Positions 46,801-56,235 of a stretch of 64,000 bases of DNA are shown here, one piece after another. Under the pieces are notes generated by a model. The model did no database searches and was not told the origin of the DNA. It saw only the letters and a list, made by a program, of their open reading frames with translations. Made by a program: the position numbers and the translations under genes. The stretch covers positions 25,815,585 to 25,879,584 of the forward strand of contig NC_092345.1 in the NCBI RefSeq assembly GCF_963676685.1, read 5' to 3'. The first letter of the stretch is position 1. Every line of letters begins with the position of its first letter. Source of the stretch: Mytilus edulis. Lineage: Eukaryota > Mollusca > Bivalvia > Mytilida > Mytilidae.

Positions 46801-48656
46801 TTTTGATAGCTATTATTCGTGTGTTTCTCTGTCCTATATGTTCTCCCATTCATTTGTAGTGTAGTCCTGTCATGTAATGTTGTCAATTTAATGTTATATT
46901 TATCATTGCCATAAAAGCGGTAGGATTGGCTAGCCACAAATCCAGGTTCAACCCACAATTTTTTCTTAAAATGTTCTTTAGTCAGGAAAATGGCCATGTT
47001 ATATTATAGTTCGTTCCTGTGTGTGTTACATTTTAGTGGTGTGTTTCTGTTGTTTCGTATTTCTCCTCTTATATTTGATGTGTTTCCCTCAGTTTTAGTT
47101 TGTAACACGAAGATATAGATATAAAGATCCAGGAAATGGCAGTATTAGTTGTTAATATTAGCTTTATTACAAGTCAGTTCAGCAGGGGAAAAAAAACCTT
47201 TTATGTATATACTGAAGTCGTCCCTTTTGAGAGCCAATATATCATCCAAATATCAAACTTTTTGTATCAGATGTTGTTTCGATGGGTCTTTGCTTACTTT
47301 AGTCATGAATTGTAACCTTCCCGTGAGACAGACATGTTTACACCTTTCAACTATTGCATACACCAAATATATTGCCCCTATTGCTTAGATTACTGGGAAT
47401 TTGGCCAAACCACATAATCGAAACATTTCCAGGGCCGTAACTAGCTCTCTTTTAATAGTGAATTAATAAATGAAATTTTTGGCGAGGGGTCTGGGGGCCG
47501 CTTAAGGCCCCCAGAAGCTCTGAGAAAAATAACGCAAAATCGTGCATTCTGAGCGTTTCCCAGACTCTTTCTTGCATTAATTTTTATATATTTTTTTCGA
47601 CAATCAGGTACCAAAGCAAAAACAAAGATTCATTGTAATTTAAGACTTTTAGGTATTAGAGACAACATTAAAAGACCGATATGTAGGATAAAGCAAAAAT
47701 CGTAATTCTCATAATTATTAATACCGTATCTGTCTGTCTGTTTGTTCTTGTTAGACTTTGGAGATTTTTTTATGACTAGATTTAAATATAGTGACATTGC
47801 AGTATTATACTTTAAGTACTAGTACTGCTTAAGTCCACACTATGGACCATCTTCACCTTGTTTTACGATCTTTTACGGTATTAATGAATCTTTAAAAGTA
47901 TTGTTGAAGACCATCCGGCAACTATCAAGATGAAGAGCAGAACACAAACTTTGACCATTGATCATTTGTATTTTTTCTATGCATTGACTTTGTGTGCGAT
48001 TATGTCCCCATACTCCTTTATTATCTGTTAAAGGTTCTCAACACGACTTAATGCAAGTTTAACCTTTCAATGTAAAAGGTCATATATGGCAATACCTTGT
48101 TTTTTTCTTCAAATTATTTGATACCGGGAAATATGTGACCTTACTTTGATTCAAACCATGTCAGCTATCTAGTTTCATTTACAATAAAACAAACTATTTT
48201 GTATTCTTTGATATAAACTCTGAAAACTAAAATGAAACTAGAAACATGAATAACGAAAAACATCCAGGGGATACACCAGAGATTGAAGAGAACGTCTTGC
48301 TTCTTGCAAGACACTTTCCGCGAATTTGATATGAGAACAACCTTTTGTTTCATTTTTTTTTTTTGAAATTTTTTACATGAGGCATTTGCCTCATTTGCCT
48401 CAATGTAGTTACGGCCCTGATTTCATACAAGGTATGAAGCATATTTTTTTTTTTGTGTATTTTTTCAGCTACTGAAATACAAAACTTTGTACAAATAGTT
48501 AACGCCATCCCCAGATTGTAATACAAGTGTTTTGCATTTTTCGACTTTTGTTGCAGCAGAGACAAAAAAATAACTTTCGTTGCAGGCAAGACAACAAAAA
48601 ATAATGTACATACCCACAGTCATAACCAAAAATAGAGTAACAAATACTGGTTTCAT
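40619..48656 (-). CDS. Secreted C-type lectin, complete (4 exons)
   Basis: Exons in coding order: 48656-48614, 44530-44436, 42372-42282, 40836-40619, all with GT-AG borders and matching phases; 447 nt, 148 residues. Residues 1-19 form a signal peptide, so the product is secreted. One C-type lectin domain fills the rest. Six cysteines (C21, C32, C49, C120, C136, C144) match the long form with an N-terminal disulfide. GAHLATV, YWLDGVDD, the E110-P111-N112 triplet and W131-N132-D133 are visible. In this family EPN plus WND marks calcium-dependent mannose-type sugar binding; the specificity is inferred from that rule. Bivalves use such lectins in immunity and particle capture. Intron 1 contains a hAT-like element and other repeats; intron 3 contains a foldback element. 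Both neighbours in the window, the B-box gene and the carrier gene, are on the same strand. Confidence 0.93.
41199..41852 (+). mobile_element. Foldback-ended element, copy 1 (lectin intron 3)
   Basis: About 654 bp from TTTATACTGCACTCGTTC to a 148-bp palindrome (41705-41852) with arms beginning GACAATAATAGTGCATTGAC. An inverted second copy is at 61227-61876. No coding capacity; the short ORF within the palindrome is a by-product. Confidence 0.88.
42282..42372 (-). CDS. C-type lectin exon 3
   Basis: Encodes YCRSRGAHLATVQSDSEK and onward, the helix-2 part of the lectin fold. Acceptor CCTTTAG, donor GTAAGT, phase 1 out. Confidence 0.93.
42735..43210 (+). repeat. Interspersed repeat, CACTGTCCCAGGTTAGTGGG family
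   Basis: Contains CTGTCCCAGGTTAGTGGGAT, CAAGCCAGGCGCCTGTAATT and GAGAGTTGTCTCATTTGCAA. Common in Mytilus; lies in lectin intron 2. Confidence 0.75.
43798..44100 (+). repeat. Interspersed repeat, TATACCGCTGTTCAAAACTC family
   Basis: Same order of motifs as 29583-30005 (CATAAATCTATGGACAAAAA, CATCAAAACCAAATACATGA, GTACCGTGACACGTCTTAT). In lectin intron 2. Confidence 0.85.
44436..44530 (-). CDS. C-type lectin exon 2
   Basis: Signal-peptide end and start of the lectin domain (CPFGWIRYDSSCYLF), up to TWIDSS. Acceptor TTTTCAG, donor GTGAGT, phase 0 out. Confidence 0.92.
45225..45400 (-). repeat. Fragment of the GGAATGTGTCAAAGAGACAA repeat family
   Basis: AAAAAGTTCGAGTCTGATGT, CAGAATAGGTAACAGAAG, GACATCAATTAAACTGATTG; equivalent to the 3' third of the family at 9785-10215. 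Confidence 0.65.
45515..46140 (+). repeat. Repeat of the CACCCGTGATATCGCGGGTC family with an internal degenerate duplication
   Basis: Starts CACCCGTGATATCGCGGGTC. Two related blocks (GGAACTTATCAATTATTGGT at 45670 and GGAACTTGTTAATTATTGGC near 45998, each followed by CCTATATTAGTTAT) show a duplication with a period of about 330 bp. Confidence 0.65.
46480..47105 (-). repeat. Interspersed repeat, TATACCGCTGTTCAAA family, minus orientation, interrupted
   Basis: GACGTGTCACGGTGTTTTCT and GATTTTGTCAAATGTCTTGT on the left and GTGTGTGTTACATTTTAGTG with CCTCAGTTTTAGTTTGTAAC on the right are the reverse complement of the family at 29583. The middle is interrupted by a CGCGCGTCTGG repeat at 46705-46815. 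Confidence 0.65.
46705..46815 (+). repeat. 3' part of the CGCGCGTCTGG SINE-sized repeat, nested
   Basis: TCTGAGCGTCACTGGTTTGT, GCACGAAACGCGCGTCTGGA and CCTTGTACCTTTTGATAGCT. Confidence 0.8.
47430..48419. mobile_element. hAT-like non-autonomous DNA transposon, lectin intron 1
   Basis: Perfect 14-bp terminal inverted repeats CAGGGCCGTAACTA / TAGTTACGGCCCTG bound a 990-bp segment. ATTTC flanks both ends directly (47425-47429 and 48420-48424), a possible 5-bp target duplication. CAGGG...CCCTG ends are typical of hAT elements, whose usual duplication is 8 bp (a 5-bp group is known). No transposase frame is present. Confidence 0.78.
48614..48656 (-). CDS. C-type lectin exon 1 (signal peptide)
   Basis: ATG plus 14 codons of a basic-then-hydrophobic signal sequence (MKPVFVTLFLVMTV), ending in phase 1 before GTATGT. 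The phase fits the exon at 44530 exactly, creating Asp15. Confidence 0.85.
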
Positions 48657-48989
48657 GTCAAATTATGATGTGTCTCTGTACTATTTCGAATTCCTAAGAT
48701 TTCAACTTTTGATTACCATATTACATAATCTTTATGGGTCTATGGGTCTTCCTGATTATACTGGTCCTTTGATTTATACTAAAATAGAACGGGAAAAGAT
48801 AAGGTACATTTAAAACCTGGTTGGCTCGGTTCAGTGTAGAGAGGTTGTATAATAGTGTGTTATAGTAGTCTCTGGTTTGTCGAGAGGTTGTAGAACACAA
48901 ATATCTATAAGAAACGTATTGGAAGGGAAGCGCATTCACTTTTCGATTTATATGTCTATATGTTATGGTAGAAATATATTGGAGGAATA

Positions 48990-49240
48990 CAAGCCAATGG
49001 CGGGTTTAGGATTTCGGCAGGGGGTCTAGGGCGTAAGACCCCTTTGATTGGAAATAATTAGATTTTCGTTATTTGGTTAATTGTTAATCCTACTCTATTT
49101 GGCAATATATACTCTATTATTTGAAATGATTATATTTATGTTCTAATGATACAGAAAAATGCAAAAATAATTGAAATTAATAGAAAACGAAAAATAACGG
49201 ATTTTGGGAAAAAAAGGGGGTGGGGGACAAAAAAAATGTT
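48990..49240. repeat. Degraded repeat (GCGGGTTTAGGATTTCGGCA)
   Basis: GGCGGGTTTAGGATTTCGGC followed by G- and A-rich sequence; resembles mollusc repeats with a GGCGGATTTAGG end, one of which is also seen in the opposite sense at 58080-58262. Confidence 0.45.
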
Positions 49241-49747
49241 CTGACCCAAAGTACCTAAGTCAATGATATGACACCTTCAAAGATTCAAATACATGACAAA
49301 TTCATGATTATAGGTTGCACCACCACAAAAATAAGATAAAGTATTTATTGGTCAAATATCATCCAAACAAATCTAGTTTAAGATCTCTGTACATTATTTC
49401 CTGTTCACTATCTTTCCAGTTAAAACAAAGATCGTTATTGCATATATCAGTTGATAAAATAAGGTTACATAATTTACCTAGTTTGGTAGTCTGTTTCCAA
49501 ATGCACAAGGAAGTAAGACTGCTTAAAGTTTTTGGCCAAATTAAATACGAGCCAAGGTCCTGCCCCAAAAAGACATTTAACTACTGTAACATTAAAATCC
49601 TGAAATAAACATATCATAACAAAACATCTGTTTCGATAAAGCCTTTGCTTATAATTGAACATTAGTGATAATCACCTTGTAACTCAAGATATGTACAACT
49701 TTATAAGATCTCGTCTAACTTATCATTTCTGCAATTTCTATATAGAT

Positions 49748-49985
49748 ATAGGAAGATGTGGTATGAGTGCCACTGAGACAACTCTCCATCCAAGTTACAA
49801 TTTATAAAAGTAAACCATTATAGGTCAAAGTACGGTCTTCAACACGGAGCCTAGGATCACACCAAACAGCAAGCTATTATAAAGGGCCCCAAAATTACTA
49901 GCGTAAAACCATTCAAACGGGGAAACCAACGGTCTAAGCTATATAAAAAAAAAAAGAAACAAGAAACACTTATGAACCACAGAAA
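49748..49985. repeat. Interspersed repeat, GGAAGATGTGGTATGAGTGC family
   Basis: ATATAGGAAGATGTGGTATG, GAGACAACTCTCCATCCAAG, GGTCAAAGTACGGTCTTCAA, ending in an A-run and AAGAAACAAGAAACAC. A ubiquitous Mytilus repeat. Confidence 0.85.
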
Positions 49986-50270
49986 CAGAACATCAAATTA
50001 TATATATCTGCGTTAAATAGTTCTTGTCCAAAACGCAAATTAAATTGAAAAAAAAAATTTCTTTTGGTTATCTACAGTTTTTAATCTACTATTTTTTTCT
50101 TTAAAATGAATGGAAGATGAATGGCTTTTACTTATTCAACATGACTGAATTATGTTAAAATGTAATATATCCATTTATTTTGCAATCTGACCTTTTTGTA
50201 AATTTTGTCCTGTTGATAGTTTTTTGCTAACAAGTCAATGTCTCTCTATTTCAACTAAAACTTGTTTAAA

Positions 50271-51630
50271 TCAGATGCTCCGCAGGGTGCAGCTTTATAC
50301 GACCGCAGAGTTCGAACCCTGAATAGTTGGGGCAAGTATGGACACAACATTCAAGCTTGAAGTTGATACAGCTCTGAATTTGGATTGTGATTAAATAGTT
50401 GACACAACATAGGTTTCTGACACAGAATGAATATGGTCTAACAACTTAAACTTAAAAACATAAAAATTTTAAATTGGACATTTACCTTTTATGGTCCAAT
50501 ATCCAAAATCTAAATACATGGTAAGATTCAGCATATCAAGAACCCAAAGAATTCAATTTTTGATGAAATCAAATAAATTTCAATTTTGGACCCTTTAGAC
50601 CTCAATGTGGACCAATTTGATAACCAGGCCCAAATATCAAAAATCTAAATACATGGTTAGATTCAGCATATATCAAAGAACCCCACATATTCAATATTTG
50701 TTGAAATCAAACAAAGTTTAATTTTGGACCCCGATTTGGACCAACTTGAAAACTGGCCCTATAATCAAAAATCTAAATACATTATAAATTCAGCATATTA
50801 AAGAACCCCAAGGATTCATTTTTTGTTGATATCAAACAAAGTTTAATTTTGGACCATGATTTGGACCAACTTGAAAACTGGCCCCATAAGCAAAAATCTT
50901 AATACATGGTTAGAATTCAGCATATCAAAGAACCCCAAGGATTCAATTTTTGTTGAAATCAAACAAAGTTTAATTTTGGACCCCGATTTGGACCAACTTG
51001 AAAATTGGGCCAATAATAAAAAAATTAAGTACATTTTTGAATTCAGCATATCAAAGAACCCAAATTATTCAATTTTTCATGAAATCAAACAAAGTTAAAT
51101 TTTGGACCCTTTGGACCCCTAATTCCTAAACTGTTGGGACCAAAACTCCCAAAATCATTCACAACCTTTCTTTTATGGTCATAAATCTTGTGTTTAAATT
51201 TCATAGATTTCTATTTACTTATACTACAGTTATGGTGCGAAAACCAAGAAAAATGCTTTTTTGGGCCCCTTTTTGGCCCCTAATTCCTAAACTATTGGGA
51301 CCAAAACTCCCAAAATCAATCCCAACCTTCCTTTTGTGGTTATTAACCTTGCGTTTAAATTTCACAGATTTCTATTCACTTATACTAAAGTTGTGGCCCC
51401 TTATTCCTAAACTATTGGAACCAAAACTCCCAAAAGCAATCCCAACCTTCCTTCTGTGGTCATAAACCTTGTGTTTAAATTTCATAGATTTCTATTTACC
51501 TAAACTAAAGTAATAGTGCGAAAACCAATGTGTCTTCGGACGACGACGATGATGACAATGACGACAATGACGACAACACCAACGTCATACCAATATACGA
51601 CCGCAAAATGTTTTTGTGGTCGTATAAAAA
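50271..51630 (+). mobile_element. Tandem-core element with TTTATACGACCGCA ends, copy 1
   Basis: Starts CAGATGCTCCGCAGGG...TTTATACGACCGCA; the last 33 bases form a hairpin TATACGACCGCA...TGGTCGTATA, so both ends are complementary. The core has about five units of about 126 bp (CAGCATATCAAAGAACCCCA) and then three of about 150 bp (CCTAATTCCTAAACT.TTGGGACC), then a (GAC)n stretch at 51540-51580. Non-autonomous and pearl-like in layout. The matching element is at 55259-57540. Confidence 0.82.
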
Positions 51631-52084
51631 ACGCAAAAATTCGTAAAATCAAAGCGCTGTAAGGGCTGAAGGCAGTTAACCAAAAACCAAAAACAAGGCA
51701 AACGTAATTATGAAAACTGTGGCAATATTGCTTCAGCATTTAACATTCATATATATAGTACATTAATTTTATTTTTATCTAATGAATTAATTATTAAGGC
51801 AAATAATTTATATGTTATCAAGGTTTCAAAAGCAATGCATATATCAATGCATATTTTTTTACGGTACAACTGAGTTTGCAATGACTGCAGTTGTTTACTT
51901 GGTTTTAGTTGACTACTAGTAGTAGAAGTTGACTTAGTACGAACATGTAATAGTATGAATGGACTGGTTTCCCTGGAAAGAAAACTGAGTTTGTGTTCTA
52001 TAATACAAAAGTTATGAGACACGAATCAGACAAATGTTCACTACTACAGGGATCAAAGGTGAGGTCTGACTGACCTGCAGAAAG

Positions 52085-52935
52085 TAAATGTAAATGATTT
52101 GTTATTTTGTCCTATACATGAATACTTATGGTTAAGGGGTGGGGATCTCTATGGTTTTCAAGTTCTTAAATAGGAAGGGGTAGGGTGACCCTAGGGACTT
52201 CCCCTACATTTCATTTCATTTATTATATTGTCCCATACATAAATATATATGGTTTAGGGGTGGGGATCTCATCGGTTTCCAAGTTCTCAAACAGGAGTGG
52301 GTAGGGTGACCCCAGGGACTTCCCCTATATGTCATTCAATTAGTTATATTGGCCCATAAATGAATATTTATTGTTTCGGTGTGGGGATCTCCATCGTTTC
52401 CAAGTTCTCAAACAGGAGAGGTGGGTGACCACAGATACTCCCCCTATATTTCATTTGAATTGTTATATTGTCCAATACATGAATATATATATGGTCGAGG
52501 GGTGGGGATCTCAACCGTTTTCAAATTTTCAAACAGGAGGGGATGGGATGACCCAAAGGACTCCCCCTATATTTCATCTGATTTGTTATATTGTCCTTTA
52601 CATGAATATATATGGTTTAGGGGTTGGGATCTCGACAATTTTTAAATTCTAAAACAGGAGTGTTGGGGTGTATTTCATTTGATTTTTTATATTGTCATTA
52701 ACATGAATATATAGGGTTAAAGGGTGGGGATCTTGACCGTTACCAGGTTCTCCCCCCCCCCCCCCCCCCCCCCCCCCCCTGTGTGACTCCAGGGACTCCC
52801 CTTATATTTTATTTGATTTATTATATTGTCCTAAACTTGTACCCGGTTCAGGGGTGGGGATCTCGACCGTTTTCAAGTTATCAAACAGGTGGGGGTAGAG
52901 TGGCCTAAAGGACGTCACCTATATATCATATGAAT
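52085..52935 (+). repeat. Tandem repeat, seven units of about 121 bp
   Basis: GGTGGGGATCTC recurs at about 52139, 52259, 52380, 52501, 52622, 52722 and 52853. Each unit also carries ATATTGTCC, ACATGAATATATATGG and GGGACTCCCCCTATAT. The fifth unit is shortened. The sixth is expanded by 28 C (52752-52779). Confidence 0.9.
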
Positions 52936-55258
52936 TGCTTACATTCAGGTATTATATAATATATTTGCATTATTTGTAACAGTAAAGTAAGAAACTTCTA
53001 GCTACTTTAATTGACCCTTCAAAATTGAGAAAAAATACCCCTTCAAAATTGCAGTAATATGTTTAAACTTTAAAAGCATCTTACATGCATTATCATCATT
53101 TATCATTGATAAAGAAAATTAATACTGTGACAATGAACATATATATCGTTAGATATACTGTTCCCAGCTGTCACATTGTATTGGATATTGGCTTTAAAAA
53201 TTTTCAAAAAGTAATTTTGAGTGTCTGTATAAAATATTTTCTGCTTTTTCTTTCTTTTACTTATATCTTTTAGTTTTCAATTCTAGTGTTTATGTTCATT
53301 TACCATGCATAGATGTATTTTGTCACCTGCCTGGATTTTTTTTTGTAGTTGAACTGCACAAAAATGGCAATAGCAATTATATGAAGTAGACGGAAAATAC
53401 CGCCTATATAAAATAGGGATATGTGGTATTATTGTAAACGAGACAACAATATACAAAATGAAAATAATTAAAGCAAGAAAAATCAACTGCTGTTATTAAG
53501 TTCTTAAGTACAGAACAAACGGAAAAAAAATATAATATACATGGACTACAAGGGTTTTTTTTACCAATTTTGATAACCCATGAGGATCTAACACGGTTTG
53601 CAGTAATATACAGCAACAAATGATAACTATATTGAATTACAGATTCCTAGAATATATCTACACACAATTATCAAGCACGTGGCAAGATTTGTTTGCACTT
53701 AGTGCAATCCACAATCTTAACTTCAAAACAGAATTATTTTGTTAAATAATATTTGTTTCTTTGTGCGTAAGTGGGTTTCATAAATTGCTGTCTGATTGAC
53801 ATATACCATGCATAATATATTACTGATGAGAGGATTTTTTACTTTTTGCTGTCTCATACATAATTTCACTCCTCAAAGATCCTTGGTTAAATACAAACAC
53901 CCCTCCCCCTTTTGATATGAAAAACTATAATCTATTCCAATAATACAATGCACAAATTATGTTTTTTTATGTTTGTACTTGTTTCTTTATGGTTCTACAG
54001 TACATGGATGTGTAATGATTTATACTTAAGTCTTTGATTTTAAAAAAGTCATTAGAATAAAAGCAGTGTTGTAAAGTACATGTATGTATTTTTGTATTAT
54101 GATTAATATTACATATACATTCTTTTTTTGTGCCAGCCTAGAAAAAGTGTGGCCGCAACTAATTTTGATTCCTTTATTAATGTGGTACCAATTTTCGGGG
54201 ATTAAAAAAGAATATATATTTAATTTAGGATATTTGATTTAATTTTTTTGGGGGGCTGCATACAAGCCTGAAAGAAATTATTTTTTGGAACAACACTGAA
54301 AAATTTCTGGCTAGATTCATTGAACAAAATCAACAAAAATGTGTACCCTATAAATTATGATGAATTCACAGAGGAGAAAGATTATTGATATTCCTTGCCT
54401 TATTTACACTCTGATATATAGCCAGCCCTTGCAAAATAACAATGACAACAGACAATGACAGACCTGAAGATTATTTGTGCAACAAGAGCTAACTTAGAGC
54501 TATGGTAATTAAGAGAAAATACAGTTTAATTTCTTTATATTAACAATTTATTTCGTATTTAAAACATGTTATTTTTAACATTGTTTTAAGATATCAAATC
54601 AATTCATTCAGTAACAATGCTCAAATTTATAAAAAGTGATATTTAGTCTATATACATGTACATAATATAAATGCTCACTTTTTTTATATAAGTTTTTAAT
54701 AAATTACGTCTCAATACTACTGTTAGTAACCTGTGGCATCATGACACAACGTGATTGGTACAACTTATATACTTTTTAATATTCAAACACAAGTTATGTA
54801 ATTTTCAGAATTAAAGAATGCTGTAATTTCAGAAATTATTGTGAGCTATTATTATTGCAATTTAGTCATTTAAGACTAAAATGTGATTTTAATTTTTGTA
54901 ATTTTAAGATAGATCTTGTTTAATTCTAATAAAAAAAAAATGTGAGTTAAATTTTTGCAATTATGACCTTGTCGGCGATTTAAATAAAAGAAAACATGTT
55001 TTTCTACTTTTTATTGATGTACACAAGCTAAAGACCAAGCCGTACATTTATGTATCCAGAGAATTAGACTAACTGAGACACTTCAAAGAATCTTAAATTT
55101 GCTGCATCTGTTGTAATAAACCCAATTATGACCGAAATATCTTTGTGAAATAGTATGCCCAAGCGGACATGTCCAAAGCCTCAAACGGACATTTTTAATG
55201 ATCGATAGTTGGTCAAAATTAAAATGACCGTTTTATGAAAAATGCCTTGAATAACAAC
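52936..55258. other. Intergenic, no feature seen
   Basis: AT-rich spacer; no repeat or gene recognised. Confidence 0.5.
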
Positions 55259-55486
55259 CAGATGCTCCGCAGGGCGTAGCTTTATACGACCGCAGAGGTT
55301 GAACCCTGAACGGTTGGGGCAAGTATGGACACAACATTCAAGCTGGATTCAGCTCTAAATTTGGATTGTGATTAAATAGTTGACACAGCATAGGTTTCTG
55401 ACACAGAATGAATGTGTTCTAATGAACTTAAAATTTTTGTTTTCTCTTAGAGCAATTCAATATGCTGTTGAATATTAATCCTCTCA

Positions 55487-55801
55487 AAACAAGAATGTGT
55501 CCTCAGTACACGAATGCCCCACTCGCACTATCATTTTCCATGTTCAGTGGACCGTGAAATTGGGGTAAAAACTCTAATTTGGCATTAAAATTAGAAAGAT
55601 CATATCATAGGGGACATGTGTACTAAGTTTGAAGTCGATTGGACTTAAACTTCATCAAAAACTACCTTGACCAAAAACTTTAACCTGAAGCGGGACAGAC
55701 GGACGGACGAACGGACGGACGAACGAACGGACAGACGGACGGACGGACGGACGCACAGACCAGAAAACATAATGCCCCTCTACTATCGTAGGTGGGGCAT
55801 A
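55487..55801 (-). mobile_element. TATGCCCC-hairpin repeat with GTCC microsatellite, nested
   Basis: Reverse orientation relative to 18832-19105. The hairpin at 55772-55800 pairs ATGCCCC with GGGGCAT and, inside, CTAC with GTAG. A (GGAC)n run spans 55696-55752. It sits inside copy 2 of the tandem-core element. Confidence 0.88.
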
Positions 55802-56074
55802 AAAATGTTTGATTTTTATTTATGAAATTTCAAATGAGAAAAATTGAACCCAATTTTTTTAATCACATCCCCCTTTCCCTTATTCCAAAACTAATCTCAA
55901 TTAAAATTTCTAATGGAGTTTGCAACAATAACTACTCATTTAAATACATCATAAAATATTAAAATGTAAAAAAAACTGCTTGTTATCACTGAATGTTATT
56001 TATTATAATTTATCAGTTGGTAGTAAAAAGTGAATATACATTGTATATTGTATATAACAAAGATTTAAGTTGAT

Positions 56075-56235
56075 TCTGGACAAAGAAAGATAACTCCAAT
56101 TAAAAAAAAATCTTGCTATTGCACAATATTTTGCAATTAGATATTTCTTGCTTACTATTCTGGACAAAGAAAGATAACTCTAATAAAAAAAAAAATTGCT
56201 ATTTCACAATATTGTGCAATTAGATATTTCTTGCC
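56075..56235 (+). repeat. Two-copy tandem repeat of about 70 bp
   Basis: TTCTGGACAAAGAAAGATAA followed by an A-run, TTGCTATT.CACAATATT and GCAATTAGATATTTCTTGC occurs twice (starting 56075 and 56157); TTGC.ATTGC.CAAT motifs continue to 56280. Confidence 0.85.

Noticed and set aside
49315-49662. Overlapping open frames on both strands (about 60-97 codons)
   Set aside because: No recognised domain, no splice context and no repeat partner in the window. Could be a decayed coding relic on the minus strand, but I cannot support it.
50296-50325. tRNA-like B-box motif (AGTTCGAACCCT) near the start of the tandem-core element
   Set aside because: No cloverleaf or convincing A-box at the right distance; copy 2 has a changed motif (GGTTGAACCCTG).
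52371-52652. Overlapping plus-strand ORFs of 93 and 88 codons
   Set aside because: They run through the 121-bp tandem array in two frames at once, which points to repeat structure and not to a gene.
52085-52935. CRISPR-like regular spacing of repeats
   Set aside because: Units are contiguous tandem repeats of about 121 bp without unique spacers, in a eukaryotic genome.
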